Positions 47,588-60,469 of a DNA stretch of 64,000 bases are shown in pieces. Numbering within the stretch: the first letter of the stretch is position 1; the number at the start of each line of letters is the position of its first letter. The stretch is taken from the NCBI GenBank assembly GCA_963678705.1, contig OY783221.1, forward strand, positions 8,556,001 to 8,620,000, in the 5' to 3' direction. A program made the position numbers and the translations under genes. Origin of the DNA: Panorpa germanica (taxonomy: Eukaryota > Arthropoda > Insecta > Mecoptera > Panorpidae). Below the pieces are notes generated by a model. That model searched no databases and was not told the origin of the DNA. It worked only from the letters and a program-made list of their open reading frames with translations.

Positions 47588-48261
47588 TTAAAAATTTATT
47601 AACTCGGTTTACATTATAGTTTATATATTTTTTGAACATTTCTTTTCATATACGTTTAATAAATAATGGTACGAAATAATTACAATTGAAAAAAATTGAG
47701 TTTTTTTTACAATCCCCTTCTTAAGTATAATTACATATTGTTTCAGCATGGTATCGGGTTACCATGTATGCATTATTTTTTTTTATCCTTTTTCTATCGA
47801 AGAATTACCAACTTTCTTATGATTCTATTGTAAATCTTATAATTATGAAATCTTAGTTATGTAGTGCTTTAACAGAGAGTTTAGAATTCACATAGATTTT
47901 TAAAATGGAATAAATTAAATGTATCATTTACTTGATCTGTAATTATTTAACAGTGTGGGTGCAAATATATGGTGTTCAACAGCTGCCATCTATTTTTACA
48001 CACACTACCTATACAATGATTCTATTCATTAATAGATGGCGCAAAAAGCACGTTAGAATTGTTGTATTATATCAGGCGCACTCGAATATGATTTTCTTTA
48101 ATTAAATCCTATTTGTTTAACAATTTCACCTATTTTACACCAAACGGTACACAAGAATAACATTTTAACTTTGTAAGATACTATTAGAAGAACCAATTCT
48201 ATATTCATTTTCTTTCAATATGAAGCAAAATGTATTTATTGTGTTATTTATACTTTTGCAG

Positions 48262-48450
48262 AAAGAAGGAAAAGGAAAAATAAGAGAATAAAGGAGGTGA
48301 AACGTAAAACATTGGATAACCTTCAGTAGCATCAGAATTGCTGATAATTAACTGAGATAAAAACTGATAATTAAAAATGTAATGTATTGTACGAACTCGA
48401 TTTTATAATATCTTTTTGTAAATAAAGTAAAATAATAAATTTAATAAACC
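48262..48450 (+). other. sbb: possible sbb 3'UTR last exon
   Basis: A pyrimidine tract and TTTTGCAG precede AAAGAAGGAAAAGGAAAAAT. AATAAA signals follow at 48421 and near 48443. This may be the terminal non-coding exon of sbb, spliced from the donor at 44974. RNA evidence is needed to decide between this and termination before 48 kb. Confidence 0.4.
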
Positions 48451-48623
48451 AAAAGCATTTTTTTATTTACTTGATGTCTATATCTTCTACTTGTCTATTC
48501 TTTTACTTTTTAGATGCAGTTATGTTCATTATGTTCTATAATAACGAAGTATTTAAATACATTTTAAATGTCTAATGTATGATTTTGACTATTATGAAAT
48601 GCCTTATTGTTTTAATAACTGGT

Positions 48624-48700
48624 GTAACTTAGGTTGCAATCTGTCTAGGCGCAAAGCCGGATAGCTTAATGCGCCATCTGCTAAACGAATCCTTAATAAT
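48624..48700 (+). repeat. left flanking direct repeat of the palindromic array
   Basis: GTAACTTAGGTTGCAATCTG followed by TCTAGGCGCAAA and GCGCCATCTGCTAA resembles 51288-51345 (GTAACTTTTGTTGCAGATTG, TTTAGGCGCAAA, TGCCATCTATTGAA) in the same orientation. The pair brackets the array at 48840-51065. Confidence 0.6.
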
Positions 48701-48839
48701 TATCTAAATCAATCAAGATAACGCTGATAGATCAGATATTGAATGAATATGATGTAAGTTCAATGCGATTTGGGCTGTTATGCGACCTTTTTTAAATTCG
48801 TGGACATTTTTATTTAAAGAAAAATTACATTTCTTTGAA

Positions 48840-51065
48840 ATTTTTTGATGCAGTTATGTTCGTTATGCTCTGTAAAGATAAACTGCTTGAGTACATTTTA
48901 AATATTATGCGACCTTTTTTAAATTCATGGACTTTTTTTCTAAAAAGAAATTTTACATTTCTTTGAATTTTTTGATGCAGTTATGTTCATTATGCTCTAA
49001 GAAGAAAAACTGCTTCATTACATTTTAAATGTCTAAGCGGTTTTGGATTTTAAGCGACCTTTTTTAAAGCTATGGACACTTTTTTCTAAAAAAAAAATTT
49101 ACATTTCTTTGAATTTTTTTATGCAGTTATATTCTTTATGCTCTAAGAAGAAAAACTGCTTCATTACATTTTAAATATCTAAGCGATTTTGGCTTTTATG
49201 CGACCTTTTTTAAATTCATGGACATTTTTTTTCTAAAATTTTTTTTTTATTCTTTGGAATATTTTGATACAGTTATGTTCCTTATGCTCTAAAATAAAAA
49301 ACTGCATCATTAGATTTTAAATATCTAAGCGATTTTGGCTTTTATGCAACATTTTTTAAATTCATGGACATTTTTTTCTAAATTTTTTTTTTGATTCTTT
49401 GGAATATTTTGATGCAGTTATGTTCCTTATGCTCTAAAATAAAAAACTGCATCATTAGATTTTAAATATCTAAGCGATTTTGGCATTTATGCGACCTTTT
49501 TTAAATCCATGGACATTTTTTTTCTAAATTTTTTTTTTGATTCTTTAGAATAATTTGATGCAGTTATGTTCGTTATGCTCTGAAATAAAAAACTGCATCA
49601 TTAGATTTTAAATACCTACGCGATTTTGGCTTTTATGCGACTTTTTCTATTTTCATGGACATTTTTTTCAAAAAGAAAAAATTGCATTTTCTTGATTTTT
49701 TTTATGCAGTTATGTTCGCTATGCTTTAAAATAAAGAACTGCATCATTAGATTTTAAATATGTACGCAGGAACTCAAAAAATTGCATTGCTCTTAAAATC
49801 ATAAAAGTGAACCTTTTCATCATTTTTAACAAGATTATAGCCTTCTTTCATTGAAAAACTGAAGAAGAAAATATGTTATTTTTATAACGATTTTTTATAT
49901 AATTTTGAATGCTGATTTTAAAATTGTAATTAATTTTTAGATAAGTCTTTTGGTTTACGAGATATCGCCATAAAAAGTCGAACAATTTTTATGAAAAGTA
50001 AGAAGACTATACTCTTCTTACTTTTCATAAAAATTTAAGAAATATATATGTAATTTTATAACGGATTTTAACTTAACTTTGAATGCTGATTTCAAATTTA
50101 TAATTCATTTTTAAATAAGTATTTTAGTTTATGATATATGAATATATTAAATCTCTATATAGAAAGAAGACTATAATCTTGTTAAAAATGATGAAAAGGT
50201 TCACTTTTATGATTTTAAGAGCAATGCAATTTTTTGAGTTCCTGCGTAGATATTTAAAATCTAATGATGCAGTTCTTTATTTTAAAGCATAGCGAACATA
50301 ACTACATCAAAAAAATTCAAGAAAATGTAATTTTTTCTTTTTGAAAAAAATGTCCATGAAAATAGAAAAAGTCGCATAAAAGCCAAAATCGCGTAAGTAT
50401 TTAAAATCTAATGATGCAGTTTTTTATTTTAGAGCATAAGGAACATAACTGCATCAAATTATTCTAAAGAATCAAAAAAAAATTTAGAAAAAAAATGTCC
50501 ATGGATTTAAAAAAGGTCGCATAAATGCCAAAATCGCTTAGATATTTAAAATCTAATGATGCAGTTTTTTATTTTAGAGCATAAGGAACATAACTGCATC
50601 AAAATATTCCAAAGAATCAAAAAAAAATTTTAGAAAAAAATGTCCATGAATTTAAAAAATGTCGCATAAAAGCCAAAGTCGCGTAGGTATTTAAAATATA
50701 ATGATGCAGTTTTTTATTTTAGAGCATAAGGAACATAACTGCATCAAATTATTCCGAAGAATCCAAAAAAAATTTTAGAAAAAAAATGTCCATGAAAATA
50801 AAAAAGGTCGAATAAAAGCCAGAATCGCTTAGATATTAAAAATGTAATAAAGCAGTTTTTTATTTTAGAGCATACCGAACATAACTGCATCAAATTATTC
50901 CAAAGAATCAAATAAAAATTTTTGAAAAAAAATGTCCATAAAAATAAAAAATATCGCATAAAACCTAAAATCGCGTAGGTATCTAAAATCTAATGATGCA
51001 GTTTTTTATATTAAAGCATAAGGAACATAACTGTATCAAAATATTTAAAAGAATGAAAAGAAAAA
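48840..51065. repeat. giant palindrome of about 146-bp tandem units
   Basis: In the left arm the phrase GATGCAGTTATGTTC...TATGCTCT recurs near 48848, 48974, 49120, 49267, 49411, 49557 and 49703, giving a period of about 146. In the right arm the reverse form GCATAAGGAACATAACTGCATC recurs near 50288, 50434, 50579, 50724, 50870 and 51016. Each unit also holds GCGATTTTGGCTTTTATGCG, ATTCATGGACATTTTTTT and an inner inverted pair (ATGCAGTT/AACTGCAT). The two arms meet around a perfect core hairpin at 49988-50036. A further fragment of the unit lies near 48512. Open frames here are shadows of the low-complexity sequence. Confidence 0.92.
49988..50036. repeat. core hairpin of the palindrome
   Basis: TTTTTATGAAAAGTAAGAAG is followed, after a few bases (ACTATACT), by CTTCTTACTTTTCATAAAAA, a near-perfect 20-plus-bp stem centred at about 50012. 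On either side lie two direct, not inverted, copies of an AATATATG...TTTGAATGCTGATTT block. Beyond those the long inverted arms begin (TTAAAATCATAAAAGTGAAC on the left, its complement on the right). Confidence 0.9.
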
Positions 51066-51287
51066 ATTAAAAAAAGGGCCATGAACTTAATTACTTACGA
51101 GCAAAATTTACAGTACAAGAAAATCATGTATTTTGCTATTATTTTCTGACAATAATTACAGACGAAATATAACAATTAATTGAAGGCGGAAGGAATATTC
51201 CTTTAAGACACTCATGTGCCTTAGTTTATCATTAAAAATTCAAGGTTTTTATCAATTTTAACAAGAAATGTGTTGTGAAGCTAATGT

Positions 51288-51345
51288 GTAACTTTTGTTG
51301 CAGATTGTTTAGGCGCAAACAAATTGGTCTGCCATCTATTGAATA
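51288..51345 (+). repeat. right flanking direct repeat of the palindromic array
   Basis: Partner of 48624-48700. It starts GTAACTTTTGTTGCAGATTG and includes TTTAGGCGCAAA and GCCATCTATTGAAT. Confidence 0.6.
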
Positions 51346-51457
51346 AATATTTAACTACACAATTATTTTAGCTACATTTTGGCTACAATATATAATGCAT
51401 AGATGATAGATGGATAATAGGCAATAAAACAAATGTGTTTTGCTTAATATAATACTT

Positions 51458-51463
51458 TTTATT
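51458..51463 (-). terminator. polyadenylation signal of the SLC5 gene
   Basis: AATAAA on the minus strand, about 70 bases after the stop codon at 51534-51536. Confidence 0.6.
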
Positions 51464-51533
51464 CCATAATTTTTTATATTATCTACCTTATAAATTAAAT
51501 ATATTTTATTTTACGAGGATATTAGGGAAAATT

Positions 51534-54500
51534 TTAACAGTTTTCTTTGGTAATAGCATGGCTTGTGAGTTCAATATCTCCAATCTGAAAAAGAAACAGC
51601 TATAGTTTATGGACAGATCTATTTAATAAGTACAATACTAGTAGATGGATATACTGTTACCCCAGGTCCACACATGCATGTACACATTTATGTATCTGTA
51701 TACGAACATCACACATCAAAGTGTACGAATATGCCAATCTTCAAAGAACACGAATAGGCGAACATGCGTGTGAGTGTGTGTCTACTAGGTTCCAGATACC
51801 ACGTTTCATAAACAAAGTTATTTTGCTATGAAACTAATTCTAGTTTATTTTGTCACTTACTGTCTTTTCGATTGTGGGTCCATGTTTGTCTTGGGAACTA
51901 TCCACGGTGCTTGTTTCTGGGAGCCATCTATACAAAAAGAGATTTATAATAAATAAAACAACATTTCAGATACACAGAAGACGTTTATTTTGAAGTTCGT
52001 CAAAATCCACCATTCGTCAAAAAGAACTCTTTGGGTAACATACTAAAAAATATGGTGAGAAATTGATTTAAAAGTATTCTTATTTTATAATCACCTGTGA
52101 ATCACAGGTGTTAACAGGTCCTTGTGAATTGTCTTCGGATTCGTAGGACCAGTTAAGAACGAAACAATTAACCCAACAATTAGCGCCGTGGAGGCTCCCA
52201 CTAGAGTGTAGTACAAATATGAAAGACGATACAAAGCGAAAGGTGGAGGCCTGAAACAATGTGTACATTTAATAAACAATTGTTAAAAACCTTTTAAAAT
52301 TACATTATAATGAGTCGTTGAAATTTGTCATTAAACCGCCCAAAATACACAGTTGCCCTTTTTAAATGATGAATTAAAGGAACGAATTTGAGTTAACAGC
52401 GACTTCACTATTAGTACAGCAAAGATACTTACAACGGTTCTTCCAAAATCGGCGTTTCCGTAGAGCTGACTTTGAGATAGTGATTAACCAGCCAATTGGC
52501 TGCGCATCCAGCTATCGACACAGGCTTTGTAGGAAATTTAATAAGACCCTTTGCCATTGCTGCCTGCGTGCCGAAAGACATCCACCCAACCAGACACACA
52601 CTAGTTATTCCACCCGCTAAAGCACCCTGAAATTGTCAACAAATTCAACTAAAACAATTTCAATTTGCACCCCAAACTATATTCAATATTTACCGTTGAA
52701 TTCGCCCATGGGAAAAACATCCCTAATGAGAAAATTCCCAGAAGGCTTCCAGCTGTTATTCCAGACAAACTTTTACCAGCTTGAATTAAAGCACCCATTT
52801 TTTCAACAAGGAACACTAAAGCCACGCAAATTGTCCCAATGATTACAACCATTACCTAAAATACAAATGTGTTTAAAGTTTACCAAAATATCTAACCCCT
52901 TCCTACTAGTATAAGGCAGATACCTTCATGATAAAACTAGCTCTTCCTTCAGAAATTGGTTTCTTGTACATTGGCTTTATCAGATCTTCAAAAATAATGC
53001 CTGTCATGGAATTTAGTCCAGTTGACATCGAGCTAACATGAAGAATAGAAACATGAAATATGAATATTTGTTCTTAATTTACAAAAGAGGCATTAGCAAA
53101 CCTTAATGCCGCGCTGAAAACTCCGCTGACAAAAAGTCCTGGGAGTCCGGGAACGTTTCCGGCAATCTCCATCACAAAATATGGAAGCAATTGATCAGAT
53201 TTGGCAATAGCTCCAGTAGAAACCGGATCGCAGTCGAAGAACGTGGCATAAATAACCAATCCAGTGTAACAACTCATACCCACAATGGCGGTAATTCCCA
53301 CAGCCAGGATTATTATTGTACTGTAATGGCCATTTCATTATTGGGATGTTATTAAACTGATGTTTTCTTTAGCTACTTACATGTTGGCAGTTCTGATTGT
53401 TGGCATGGCAAGACATCTTTGAACCATTGCTTGGTTTACGGAGCAAGAAGCCAACCAGTTGAAATAATTTCCGATTGAAACCGTCCAGAAGGTATGACGG
53501 ATAGTTGGATCCCAATCCATACTAAAATCGAGTGGTATTTATCATTTTTTTTAAATTCAGTAGAAGCTAATAAGAGTGAAATTACTAAAGGCTATTGGTA
53601 AAGAATCATTTACTTACTTAAAGAATTCTAGTCTTCCACTTTCGTAGTTTCTTTCATAAACAACAGATGGTCCTCCAACTGCAACTGTTCCTAATATCAT
53701 GACAATAATAACGCCACCGAACATGACGATCGTTTGAATCGTATCCGTCCACACAACTGCTTTTAATCCTCCCTAAAAATATAGCAGACTTTAACTACTT
53801 GCATGCTTAAACGATGTTCTAATATCGTTGGCTTTTGTTCCAAAAATCACTCACCAATGTTGTGTAGAATATACAAACAATGCATACAATTGGAGTCACA
53901 AGATGTAAATTAATGCCAGTAACTGAAAAAAATACATATCATTAACTCCTGCAAGTATAAGTTAGGCAACTACTATAACTTCCTACAACTCACCTTGACT
54001 GAAAGCTAATGCTGGAACGTATATAACCATTGGAATATACAGTAACATTTTTATAATAAATATAACTGATCCTAGTAGACGAACTGTCTGGTTGAATCGC
54101 AGCTTTAAATACTAAACAAATACAATACTGTTAGAATTTATCAATATTATAGAATTCCAATGTCAGTCTAGAATGTTGTTGGTTGTTGACATATGACTTT
54201 TAAGGTTATGTAAGTTACTGGTAAGTTTTGTAGATAAGGAATTGAAAAAATGTCACATGGTTGTTAGGAATGAACATTCTTGAATTTTAGTAAATAAAAC
54301 AATCTGTATTATGTTATTAGCATCTTATTATTTCTATAAATTTGCTTGATCTTTAACTAGCGTGTCTGTTAATACGTATACCCAGTAAACATTTTGGAGT
54401 CACTTTGACATCATATTGAAGATGCGTCATGATTTTTTTTGTCATAAAAGAGTTCATTTATAGTTCAGTTTCTCAAATTTTTCATATAAAATGTCTACTT

Positions 54501-57500
54501 TATCGGCTACAGATGACGGAACCACTCCACCTGTCGGAATACAAATGAAGATAAAGTTGATGCGAACTATAATTGAAGTGAAATAGTGATAGAAACGTCA
54601 CTAAATAGGGCACTTCACCAAATTGTTTACTGGGTAACCTAAAAAGACACCCACGTTCTCGCAAATTAAATATTACAATAAATCGTATTAATATAAATAA
54701 TGAATGTGTCATCTACGTAACATTTACATAGCAAAACAAACGCGGTATATTTTTCCACATATTTTAATTGACGTAAATTGCGTGGGGTTACACGAGGTCG
54801 ATGATTTTTCAGGCTCACAAACCTATGAAAGAGTATAATTCATTTAAGCTTTTTAAAGTTATAATTAAGATGGATTAGTCAAGGTCTTACATTTGTAAAT
54901 TTAAACTAAGTTAATAAATTAAGTGCGTTGTATAATTTTATCTAGTTTAAGTACAAGGTCATTTTACGAAGTAAACCAGTAATAGAATATTTCCGAGTTT
55001 TAGTCAAATTTCAGCCAATTATACTGTTTAAATATTTTGTTCAAATTTTACATATATAATTATGTTAACATACTTATGCAATAACGATGAAGAAGGAAAG
55101 GAAAACAATGTTTTCTATAATTGGATTTTTGATTCATGTACCCATTTAGCAAGTGTAAATATGCATTACCACGCAATGGGCTTGTGAACTCATTTTCTAG
55201 GGATCGTTTTTTTTAAATTTTCTATTGAAATATCCAAAAGTTGACGAAGTTATAGCTATATCAAATTTGAATTTCAGTTTTGCTGATGAAATTAATAATC
55301 GAGCTTATTTTTCCTTTTTCACAACCATCCCAATTTATTAGTTGATGGAATACACAACTCAGCCGTTAGTAGTAAATGACGTATCACACACACACACTCG
55401 TATGCGTTTCTCTTGTATGACAAAGAGTAGTACCATGTCTTGGAATGTTCTATAATGTTGGATCCCTTTAATAATTGAAGAGACAAAATGACTTTTTGGA
55501 TAGTTAATAGCTCCTAAAATATAGCGAGTTCTGGTAGACTTTATCAATATATAGTTTTATAGAAATTAAGTAATGATTCACAAGCCCATTTCTGTAGTAG
55601 AAACCCTGCAATGGGCTTGTGTCCTATGTCTTAATTTCTATAAAAGTGTACTATATATTGATAAAGTGGGTTACTAGAACCTCAAATGTTCAATTATTTT
55701 TTAATAACTCCTTATATGTTAAGAGATATTAACAAGTCATTTTGTCTCTTTAATTATTAGAGGGATTCAACGTTGTACACATTCCAAATGCATGTGACAT
55801 CACAATCGCTGTCAACCTTACAGCTCATAAATCTCTGCTATATGTATTTATATATCAAAATATCAAATATTATTTACAGCTATTTCAAGTAACAATCAAA
55901 TTTCAATATTATGTCTGCCTTAGCAGGGTTAAATGAAATAAAAACTTATTATTCTTTGATTTGACTTGATTATTTGACTACCAACAGCTACAGAACATTA
56001 CCACAGCACTGACCTACTCAATAAATAACTGACGTTATTTAATAAAATAGACACGCCAATACACATTTATTAACATCAATTTCAATAAACAATTGAAAAA
56101 TCGACCACTAAAAAATGAGGACACAAGCCCATTAGCTTGTGACAAGTGTGAATCTTGCATTGCAAGACGGCGTTCTGTCAAAACAAAATAAATAATTGCC
56201 ACTGAACGCTGTTATGTATTGCATTGTATGTATTTATTGGAGGAAATGCATTGTGTAACATCAAACGCTATATGCAATTAAATGACACTGCATAAAAATA
56301 TAAACATAAACCAGGGTCCACAAATGCGTGTTCACTTATTGGCGCTCTTTTCCGATTCGTACGCTTTGATGTGTGTTGTTTACCGCTTTTCATGTACAGA
56401 TACTGGATACATGAATGTTTGCTCTGCTTGTGCGAACAATCGGACACGAGCACGCTTGTTTGGACCCAATATAAGACCAATGTATGTATCTATTCAATAA
56501 GATGAAAAATCTTGAAAACAATAATAAAATTACCTCATAACTTGAAGTAATCTGTAGTTTATAAAATACAGGCAAATAAACGAAGGCCATCGTAACGGAA
56601 ACCAGACATTCGGAGCACACGATCATCCAGTACTGTGTCCCATAAGTGTACATCTCTGCCGGAAGTCCCAGGAGCGAAATTCCGGATATGTAACTGGAAA
56701 AGCCAAATAATGATTACCATCAAATAATGTAGGTATCAATTCTTTTTTGGTAAACAATTTTGGGAAGAAAGAAAGTAAGAATTGATTTATAGCCGATTTA
56801 GTTTTTGAGATAGAAGCTAATTTGATAAAAATGATCAGATATCCCTTTGAACAGCAAAATGGACATGCAATATTTCTTTGTTTTTTATGTCTTTGTCAGA
56901 AATGTCATGATTTAAAGAAATCAATATATACTTAACGAACCTTTCTCCTTGAATCTTTGAATCATGACATTATTGATAAGTAAAGACCAATTTCGGTCAA
57001 CCCAGTGCTGATTCTTAACCTTGTTGCCTCAAAGACATACAAAAAATTGAAATTTTATATGTTCACTTTGCCATCCAAGTAGCAACTGGACCAAGTTGGA
57101 CCAATCAAATTAGTTAAATCACGTTACTCTGTATCTCAGAAACTAGCCCTGATAGATCAAATTGGATGGCTCTTTTCATTCTGTGCCCAAAAGTTACTCA
57201 AAAATAGTCAAGAAATGGCAAAATTTTGTGTGGATTAGTGTTCTCTATCTATATAATTAAAAATTAAATGCTGTTCTTGGTAAACGCACCACTTGAAAAC
57301 GGCTGGACCGATTTGTCTTCTTTTCTTTTTTTAATGTTCGTAATAGTCTGCATAAAAGTTGCTCGGAAAATCAGAAAATTCTGGAAAAACTGAAGGTGCT
57401 TTTTTGGTGCTATAAGATTTCCCTACTAGGTGCAGTTGAATTGTGAAAATATTTATTGAAATTTGGACAGGACAATATTTGGCGGGTCTACTAGTATATT

Positions 57501-58646
57501 ATATACAAAAAAAAGATATTATAGTATATACATATACCGGTCTGGTAATCTGATCAAAATATTTATGTCATTATCTTGGCAGAATGTAAATATTATTTTC
57601 GTTTGATTATGCACTGAAATCTCAACATGGTGCATCAATGATATTAATAGCAATAAATAAAAATAAACATACGTAATATTTAGTTTATTGAATAATTGAA
57701 TGAAAATAGAATTTACATCAATATAACATGTGTAAAAGAATGTATTAATATCGAGATAAGACCGCGCATTCTTAAACACTGACTTTTCAAGCAGAGTGAA
57801 GAAAAGGACCCTTTTATATGGGTAATTTAACAATAAAAAAAATCATCCCTGTAAGTCTGGACAACCCCTTTACTAGATCCAGCTCTTTCCAACAAGTTTA
57901 TCTGCAATATATTTTTGTTTGGTTGTATTTATGAGTTGTCTGAGTATAGATTCAGATAGAGAATGCAATTTTACATATAACAGTATACTCAACTCAAATT
58001 GCGGAGTAGTCTCACTAATGAATTGGACTATATCAGAGCATCATATGCCCAATAACTTTTTAATTCGTCAAATGATATTATTTCGGCTATCCTACCCGTT
58101 TAATTATCGTCTGCGAAAGTAAATGCCGCTCTGCAATTGTTTTTGCAAATAAACAACCACCCAAAAAAGAAAAGAAATACACGCCAAACTTTAAATGACC
58201 TTTTTAACTTTCCCGCGAAAACGCCTCTGGATATTAAAATTATTTTTAAATTGCTTGCATTGGCCACGTAAAAACCATTTCAAATTATAATTATCACCGT
58301 TAACTAAAAGGTACAACCACAAAAGTAAAAACCACAGCAAATGCGAAGCACATATTTTACGTAAATGTTACATAAATATGCATTTAAATATGTCATACAA
58401 CATACACCATACGTTGATGCTTACAAGGAAACAAGTTATTGTATATTAAAACATTTACCTGGCAATAAGCGACATCGAAATTGGAAAAATTCCCATTGTT
58501 TTTCCACCCATCAGATATTCAGATGTTGTATTTTGCTTTTGTTTAGCGAAGAATGCAAAATAAACACCTATCATAGCTGATATAATCAACATAACAGCAA
58601 ACACTAAGTAATCTATCCAATCAAACAGCTTCTGATCTGGCGACAT
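51534..58646 (-). CDS. SLC5-family sodium/solute symporter (SMCT/SMVT-like), complete, 13 exons
   Basis: Exons (5' to 3'): 58646-58459, 56693-56534, 54111-53994, 53922-53855, 53772-53618, 53521-53381, 53320-53102, 53032-52924, 52855-52694, 52626-52433, 52250-52095, 51927-51861 and 51584-51534. All splice GT-AG in frame to 595 residues, the usual size for this family. It is a plasma-membrane transporter that couples Na+ entry to uptake of an organic substrate, probably a monocarboxylate or vitamin. Evidence: [20 protein letters not shown] (TM1) followed by [57 protein letters not shown] (179-191); the serine-rich SSMSTGLNS (350-358) where SLC5 proteins place the second Na+ site; and about a dozen hydrophobic segments. 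The start is the first Met before TM1. Substrate cannot be read from sequence. Introns 1 and 2 hold MITEs and a Helitron piece. Confidence 0.93.
55175..55590 (-). mobile_element. MITE of the AATGGGCTTGTG family, inverted copy
   Basis: The termini are AATGGGCTTGTGAACTCATT and TAATGATTCACAAGCCCATT. Read on the minus strand, its body matches the 15-kb copy (TTAATTTCTATAAA, TTGATAAAGT, AATTATTAAAGGGATCCAAC, ACGTCATTTACTACTAACGG). It lies 19 bp from the next copy, in opposite orientation, within intron 2 of the SLC5 gene. Confidence 0.85.
55610..56133 (+). mobile_element. MITE of the AATGGGCTTGTG family
   Basis: It begins AATGGGCTTGTGTCCTATGT and ends ATGAGGACACAAGCCCATT. The body shares long near-identical blocks with 59508-60137 and 61510-62100 (AAAGTGGGTTACTAGAACCT, GGGATTCAACGTTGTACACA, GTTAAATGAAATAAAAACTT). 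It lacks the CAAATATGGCCGACCATT block present in those two. Confidence 0.9.
57248..57494 (+). mobile_element. short non-autonomous Helitron
   Basis: It starts TCTATATAATTAAAAATTAA after an A and includes GAAAACGGCTGGACCGATTT, a phrase typical of the 5' region of insect Helitrons. It ends GGACAATATTTGGCGGGTCT ACTAG followed by T, matching the usual GGGACAACG...GGGTCNGCTAGT Helitron 3' end. At 247 bp it has no coding capacity. It lies in SLC5 intron 1. Confidence 0.72.
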
Positions 58647-59507
58647 CTTGATTTTATATTAACACAAAAATTACAACAAAAAACTATATTACTTTTAAAC
58701 CAAATATAACACTTCAAAAAACGTTATTTATTGTTAACACTTTCGCACATTTTTGAGGTTATAATTTCACTTTAAGTTTAGTCAATTTTCTTCATGTTTT
58801 TCACTTTAAAACAAAGTCTTTTTTAGACCATTTTTTATATTATAGAGTAGCGTATTACTTCCGTAGGTAGAAACTATCTGAGATTATGTTTTTCTAATGT
58901 TTCATTCTACGTTGGTTTATTTAATATTTATGCATTACATTAATAACTCCGAAAATATGTAAATGCTAAACAACAAACAATATGGTTGCATGACAGATAA
59001 TAGGTACTACTGATTGAATATTATGGATATTTGAATATGTGATTACATTTCTAGTGAAACGAAGGATTCAACGTGAAACTTTCTTGGGGTTTTTAATTTA
59101 AAACTACATAACATAATGTTATGCGATAGTAGTTTGACAGTTGTCAGTCCTCATAAAGAGGTGGCGCTAATATAGTAAGTAAGTTTAATAGTGTTGCACG
59201 ATTTCATTTTCAGTGTTTGACAGCCACCAAAAAAACATTGTTCTATGGCAAGACTTGTAACACCATTCATTAATTGTTTTGATTATCATTAAGGTTAATT
59301 AGCAGAATATACATTATTGACTATCCTTAAAGAGTAAATCTAGGATTGAAAGTTACAAAACTGAGATTTTGACGTTCTGAAGACTGGCTAAGAAGTTCGC
59401 GAGTCAAGATATTCGAGATAAAAGGTCACAAAAATCCGTTTTTGCAAATATCTCGCTTTCTATACACCGTATGTCATTGGAGGATATAATAAAACTTGCA
59501 GATCTTA
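58647..59507. other. upstream region of the SLC5 gene
   Basis: This stretch would hold the promoter and 5'UTR of the minus-strand transporter. No TATA box at a convincing distance or other element stands out. There is no other gene. Confidence 0.4.
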
Positions 59508-60137
59508 AATTGGCTTGTGTCCTATGTCTTAATTTCTATAAAAGTGTACTATATATTGATAAAGTGGGTTACTAGAACCTCAAATGTTCAATTATTTTTT
59601 AATAACTCCTTATATGTTAAGAGATATTAACAATTAAAAAAGTCGTTTTGTCTCTTTAATTATTAAAGGGATTCAACGTTGTACACATTCCAAGTGCATG
59701 TGACTTCACAATCCTTGTGTAAGGTTACCAACCTTACAGCTCATAAATCTCTGCTATATGTATTTATATATCAAAGTATCAAATATTATTTACAACTATT
59801 TCAAGGAACAATAAAATTTCAATATTCAATAGCAGGGTTAAATAAAATAAAAACTTATTATTCTTTAACTTGACTTGATTATTTGACTACCAACAGCTAC
59901 AAAACATTACCACAGCACTGACCTACTCAACAAATAACTGACGTTAAAATGCATTTCACGTCATACAAATATGGCCGACCATTCCTAGCGCTAAAACTAC
60001 AATTCAAACTTTTAATTGCTATATCTCCGTTAACATTTAGATATTTAATAAAATAGACACGCCAATACACTTATTAACATCAATTTCAATCAACAATTGA
60101 AAAATCGACCACTGAAAAATGAGGACACAAGCCCATT
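59508..60137 (+). mobile_element. MITE of the AATGGGCTTGTG family, longest copy
   Basis: It starts AATTGGCTTGTGTCCTATGT (one mismatch in the terminus) and ends ATGAGGACACAAGCCCATT. It contains the ATGCATTTCACGTCATACAA ATATGGCCGACCATT block shared with 61510-62100. There is no reading frame of note. Confidence 0.9.
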
Positions 60138-60469
60138 CACCCAAGAATGTGCTGGAAGTTGAAAATCTGTATTAAACCTTTCACATTGAACATTTTAGGA
60201 TTATTATTTAACGATCTACAGAATTAGTAGACGTTAAGAAATGTAATTTAAGTACAAACCAGACAAATTCGAAAACAACTTTTATGGATCTTATGTAAAC
60301 AAGCTGTTAACAATGAAATTTCTTTAGCAAAATATAACCTATAAAATCACATTAGAAATGTAATCAATTTAATTAAAAAAATAGAGCTCCAATTGTAACT
60401 AGGTTCACCATCAGGTCACCATTGTCTATAACCAATGTCACATAAAAGAAATAAAATTATAAATGTTTC

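Noticed and set aside
47349-47639. Open frame of alternating Ile and Tyr
   Set aside because: It is the translation of a (TA)n microsatellite.
50744-50959. 71-codon minus-strand frame in the palindromic array
   Set aside because: It contains the same peptide twice because it crosses two repeat units; low-complexity shadow.
55359-55547. Short frame in the SLC5 intron
   Set aside because: It lies wholly inside a MITE and is not conserved in the other copies.
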